Assembly (NCBI GenBank): GCA_026983955.1
Contig: JALSTB010000150.1
Coordinates: 1 to 35,936 of the forward strand
Source: Melioribacteraceae bacterium
GTDB taxonomy: Bacteria > Bacteroidota > Ignavibacteria > Ignavibacteriales > Melioribacteraceae
Direction of reading: 5' to 3'
Length of the DNA: 35,936 nucleotides
Part shown: positions 33,560-35,936 of the stretch, in pieces
Layout: each line of letters opens with the position of its first letter
Position numbering within the stretch: the stretch's first letter is position 1
Program-made: the position numbers and the translations under genes
The notes under the pieces: model-generated
The model's input: the letters and a program-made list of their open reading frames with translations, nothing else
What the model was told of the DNA's origin: nothing
Databases searched by the model: none

Positions 33560-34396
33560 ATGAGTAAGACTAAATTGCCCGTAAAGGCATATGACAATCT
33601 GGAATTTCTGAATTCAAAAGAAGCTCGAGCAATAAGGATACTAGCCGAATTTTACGAACCGCTTGCGAGGTTTAGAAAATACAACATTGTGGATACCATC
33701 GTATTTTTCGGATCGGCACGACTGGTTTCGAAAAGAGATGCGATGAAAAATCTTAAAAGTGTAAAGAAAAATTTTAAAGAGAATCCGCGGAAATATAAAA
33801 GGGAATTGAAAAAAGCGGAAACGTTACTTGAAATGTCGCGATATTATGAAGACACCGTCGAGCTTTCAAAACGGTTGACAGAGTGGTCGATGAATTTACC
33901 GACACATGAAAAAAGATTTATAGTTTGCAGCGGAGGCGGACCCGGAATTATGGAAGCAGCAAACAAAGGCGCAAAACAAGCCGGCGGTTATTCGGTCGGT
34001 TTAAACATCAGCATTCCATACGAACAATTCGTAAATAAATATGTAAAGCCCGAATTGGCATTTGAGTTTCATTACTTTTTCATGCGTAAATTCTGGTTTG
34101 CCTACATGGCAAAAGCATTGATTGTTTTTCCCGGTGGCTTCGGTACTATGGACGAACTTATGGAAATTTTAACACTGAGACAGACCGGAAAAATAAAAAA
34201 GAAAATGAAGATAATTGTTTATGATGAAGAATATTGGAGAAAAATAATTAACTTCGATGCTTTAATTGAAAAGGGTATGATTGATGCAAAAGATATGAAA
34301 TACTTTGATTTTTGTAATACGGTTGATGAAGCATTCGATAAAATCACGGAACATTTTAAGAAAAACTATTTGAATAACAACTCCGGCAGCTTATAA
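33560..34396 (+). CDS. LOG-family protein (nucleotide 5'-monophosphate phosphoribohydrolase-like)
   Basis: A 278-residue LOG/lysine-decarboxylase-fold protein. The signature PGGFGTMDELMEILTL (191-206) and SGGGPGIMEAANKGA (124-138) form the active site that in characterised members splits the N-glycosidic bond of nucleoside monophosphates. An N-terminal extension of about 115 mostly charged residues precedes the core. This fits the longer class, not the short plant LOG form. AGGAG stands 7 nt before the ATG. Monocistronic, with its own promoter and terminator. The physiological substrate is unknown. Confidence 0.9.
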   Translation: MSKTKLPVKAYDNLEFLNSKEARAIRILAEFYEPLARFRKYNIVDTIVFFGSARLVSKRDAMKNLKSVKKNFKENPRKYKRELKKAETLLEMSRYYEDTVELSKRLTEWSMNLPTHEKRFIVCSGGGPGIMEAANKGAKQAGGYSVGLNISIPYEQFVNKYVKPELAFEFHYFFMRKFWFAYMAKALIVFPGGFGTMDELMEILTLRQTGKIKKKMKIIVYDEEYWRKIINFDALIEKGMIDAKDMKYFDFCNTVDEAFDKITEHFKKNYLNNNSGSL

Positions 34397-34402
34397 AATT
34401 GC

Positions 34403-34436
34403 AAAAAAAATCCCCTCAAGCGAGGGGATTTTTTTA
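34403..34436. terminator. Bidirectional terminator between LOG gene and rpsU
   Basis: TCCCCTC (34411-34417), AAGC loop, GAGGGGA (34422-34428), flanked by eight A on the left and seven T on the right. It serves both convergent genes. The rpsU stop (34434-34436) lies in the T-tract, a few nt from the stem. Confidence 0.9.
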
Positions 34437-34634
34437 TTTCTTTTTCTCTCTGAGACTTTCTTTTAACGCTCTTCTTCTTGCCTTTATCCGTTCCATTCTT
34501 TTTGAAATGGAAGGTTTAAGGTAGAAAGTTCTTTTCTTGTATTCTTTCAGAATACCGGAGCGTTCATATTTTTTCTTAAATCTTTTTAACGCTTTGTCGA
34601 TACTTTCGTTCTCTTGAACCGTAATGCCTATCAA
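34434..34634 (-). CDS. rpsU: 30S ribosomal protein S21
   Basis: A 66-residue bS21 with the family motif ENESIDKALKRFKKKYERSGIL, followed by KKRTFYLKPS and an arginine/lysine-rich C-terminus. It binds 16S rRNA near the anti-Shine-Dalgarno region of the 30S platform. The start is TTG at 34634, the only in-frame start after an upstream stop, with a strong GAGGTGA 7 nt before it. A good promoter precedes it and a bidirectional terminator follows it. Confidence 0.95.
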   Translation of the reverse strand: MIGITVQENESIDKALKRFKKKYERSGILKEYKKRTFYLKPSISKRMERIKARRRALKESLREKKK

Positions 34635-34672
34635 AGTTTATCACCTCACTTTTTGAAAAATTAACGTCTTTA

Positions 34673-34701
34673 AATTTACTCAAGATTTTTCTAAAGTTCA
34701 A
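34673..34701 (-). promoter_or_regulatory. Promoter of rpsU
   Basis: On the minus strand: TTGAAC (34696-34701), 17-nt spacer, TAAATT (34673-34678), giving a short leader of about 30 nt. Confidence 0.6.
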
Positions 34702-34713
34702 ATAAAAATCTTT

Positions 34714-34730
34714 TTTGAGAATAACTCAAA
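34714..34730 (-). terminator. Weak hairpin after the M14 peptidase gene
   Basis: TTTGAG and CTCAAA (34714-34719, 34725-34730) form a 6-bp stem just past the stop, followed on the minus strand by AAAAGATTTTTATTT. It is only a plausible weak terminator. Confidence 0.35.
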
Positions 34731-34742
34731 TTAAACTTCCAA

Positions 34743-35936
34743 TCAACGGAAAACCAAACCGTTGCTTATTTTCCCCTTTTGTGTTTCAACGTCGAATAAA
34801 AATCCGTTTACAATTACAAACCTGACTTTACCGTTTTCCGTGACATAAAAATTGGCTTTGTTATCAACAACAATACTTTGATCAATGTTCTTTCCGGAGG
34901 AAACGATGTTAAACGGTATTTTTGTGAATCTCGAGTTCAATTCGATGTTTTCAACTTTTACGGTTGTAAAACCACCGGTTAACAAATCGGTAAAATTTAT
35001 TTTTTTCAAATCATCCACCGTTTGGAAAATTTCCGGATAAACTTTGCCGGGAAAGATATCCATTCCTTCGCAATTAATTTCCTCATTGCCGTAAAAGATG
35101 GACAAGTCCCCGATATCGTCAATCGTTCCATAGTAAAAAATCCGGTTTGTACCGGGCTCTGCTTTTTCTTCCCTGTTTACTCCTATGTCGATTAAATATT
35201 TTTTACCGTTAAATGTAATGTTCAAATTTCTGAGCAAGATGTTAAAAATTAATTTATCATTTTCCGGAATATTAAAATATTTATGATAATCAACGCATTT
35301 GAATTCTTCATCGGCAATGATTTTAAAAGCATTTATCAATGCAATAAAATTCAGTTTACGGATAAATTGTTTTTCCGGATCGTTAACCCATCCGCCGGAT
35401 TCAATCAGTATTGAGCTTGTACCCCATTTGACGAAATTATCCCCGAAAGCTCTCGGTTCGAAATCATCATTGTAGCGCGCAATGTGTCCGGGTATTACCT
35501 TGCCAAGTTCTTCGGATAATCTTACAATTACCGCCATGGTATTTTTTCTGACGTCGTTTATCTCTTTCTCATAATTGAAAGCCGGAGCCAAAAAAGAAAT
35601 TGTAGCTGTGCGGTGCGAATTGCCTGCTGAATATCTCGGGTTCTGATCGTGCAAGTTGAAACCGAATTCGGGTTTGATTGAATCGCGAACGGATTTTAGT
35701 ATTTGTGCTTCGGGAAATTCCACGCGACCGGCATCGCGGTTTAAATCGATTGACAAAGCATTGCGCCTTGTGAATTTTTCGGCGCCATCGGGATTTAACA
35801 TTGGAATGAAGTGTAAGGTTAATTTACTTAAAATATAATTTTTTAATTCTTTATATTCACTTTCCTTCATAAAAAAATTGAATATATCGAACAAAGCCAT
35901 TGTGGCAGTGGGTTCGTCCCCGTGCATTTGCGACCA
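34743..35936 (-). CDS. M14-family zinc carboxypeptidase, truncated at window edge
   Basis: At least 397 residues; the frame runs off the right end, so the N-terminus is missing. The visible part opens WSQMHGDEPTATM, which holds the M14 zinc ligands (HGDE, His2 and Glu5 counting from the Met at 35927). It continues with NPDGAEKFTRRN and IDLNRD, the third ligand His93 (NLHDQNPR) and the catalytic Glu176 (ILIESGGW). The C-terminal 200 residues hold a beta-rich domain of unknown role. It probably cleaves peptides or peptidoglycan fragments. Location cannot be told without the N-terminus. Confidence 0.88.
   Translation of the reverse strand, partial: WSQMHGDEPTATMALFDIFNFFMKESEYKELKNYILSKLTLHFIPMLNPDGAEKFTRRNALSIDLNRDAGRVEFPEAQILKSVRDSIKPEFGFNLHDQNPRYSAGNSHRTATISFLAPAFNYEKEINDVRKNTMAVIVRLSEELGKVIPGHIARYNDDFEPRAFGDNFVKWGTSSILIESGGWVNDPEKQFIRKLNFIALINAFKIIADEEFKCVDYHKYFNIPENDKLIFNILLRNLNITFNGKKYLIDIGVNREEKAEPGTNRIFYYGTIDDIGDLSIFYGNEEINCEGMDIFPGKVYPEIFQTVDDLKKINFTDLLTGGFTTVKVENIELNSRFTKIPFNIVSSGKNIDQSIVVDNKANFYVTENGKVRFVIVNGFLFDVETQKGKISNGLVFR

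Noticed and set aside
1-35936. CRISPR array, insertion sequence, prophage or toxin-antitoxin locus
   Set aside because: No regularly spaced repeats with unique spacers, transposase or integrase motifs, or paired toxin-like small genes were found; the XRE gene's partner is a membrane protein, not a toxin.

Overview
The window looks like chromosome of an Ignavibacteria-type bacterium (Bacteroidota/Chlorobiota group). The best clues are the type IX secretion sorting domain on the 930-residue beta-propeller protein (NYPNPFNPSTTI motif, a common form in Ignavibacteria), AT-rich coding sequence, lipoproteins with Bacteroidota-like lipoboxes, and short degenerate intergenic repeats. Unlike typical Bacteroidetes, many genes have strong Shine-Dalgarno sequences (AGGAG, GGTGA), and the promoters I can read are of the classical -35/-10 type with 17-bp spacers. 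The content is mostly core and housekeeping. I see no transposase, phage, CRISPR or plasmid genes.

Layout. 9-3631 (-): tryptophan indole-lyase, a DUF4905-like beta-propeller protein, AMMECR1 and MEMO1-family proteins, all overlapping or abutting in one operon. 3735-5241 (+): an XRE regulator with a small membrane protein, then a YIP1-family membrane protein. 5330-6973: a heptamer repeat, a 52-residue membrane peptide coupled to a hypothetical protein (-), a dRS3-like palindrome, a helical protein and a lipoprotein (-). 7027-9404 (-): SerC with a DUF1015 protein, a probable serine-metabolism pair. 9619-16104 (+): a long operon of a DUF3109 cysteine-rich protein, sigma-54, a membrane methyltransferase, a periplasmic PpiC-type foldase, and HslV/HslU. 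16309-19101 (-): the secreted type IX cargo protein. 19322-23556 (+): an M24 aminopeptidase and a fused FAD/Fe-S 2-hydroxyacid dehydrogenase. 23570-29835 (-): a complete SUF operon, sufB-sufC-sufD-sufS-DUF59-bacilliredoxin-Rrf2. 30012-31423 (+): an SMP-30-like protein and a lipoprotein. 31509-31977 (+): tRNA-Met(CAT) and secG. 32033-33457 (-): PBP4-type carboxypeptidase. 33560-34396 (+): LOG-family protein. 34434-34634 (-): ribosomal protein S21. 34743-35936 (-): an M14 carboxypeptidase cut by the window edge.

How it works together. The sigma-54 operon groups a regulator with cytoplasmic (HslUV) and periplasmic (PpiC) protein quality control. The SUF operon carries its own likely sensor-repressor (a three-cysteine Rrf2 protein) as its last gene, and its promoter holds a cluster of GTCAA/TTGAC half-sites. 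The tryptophanase operon joins amino-acid catabolism to the poorly understood AMMECR1/MEMO pair. No dramatic new defence or mobile system is visible. The points most worth following are the SerC-DUF1015 pair, the AMMECR1-MEMO operon, the SUF operator cluster with bacilliredoxin, the small coupled membrane peptide, and the degenerate AATCxGTG-type repeats found in two separate intergenic regions.
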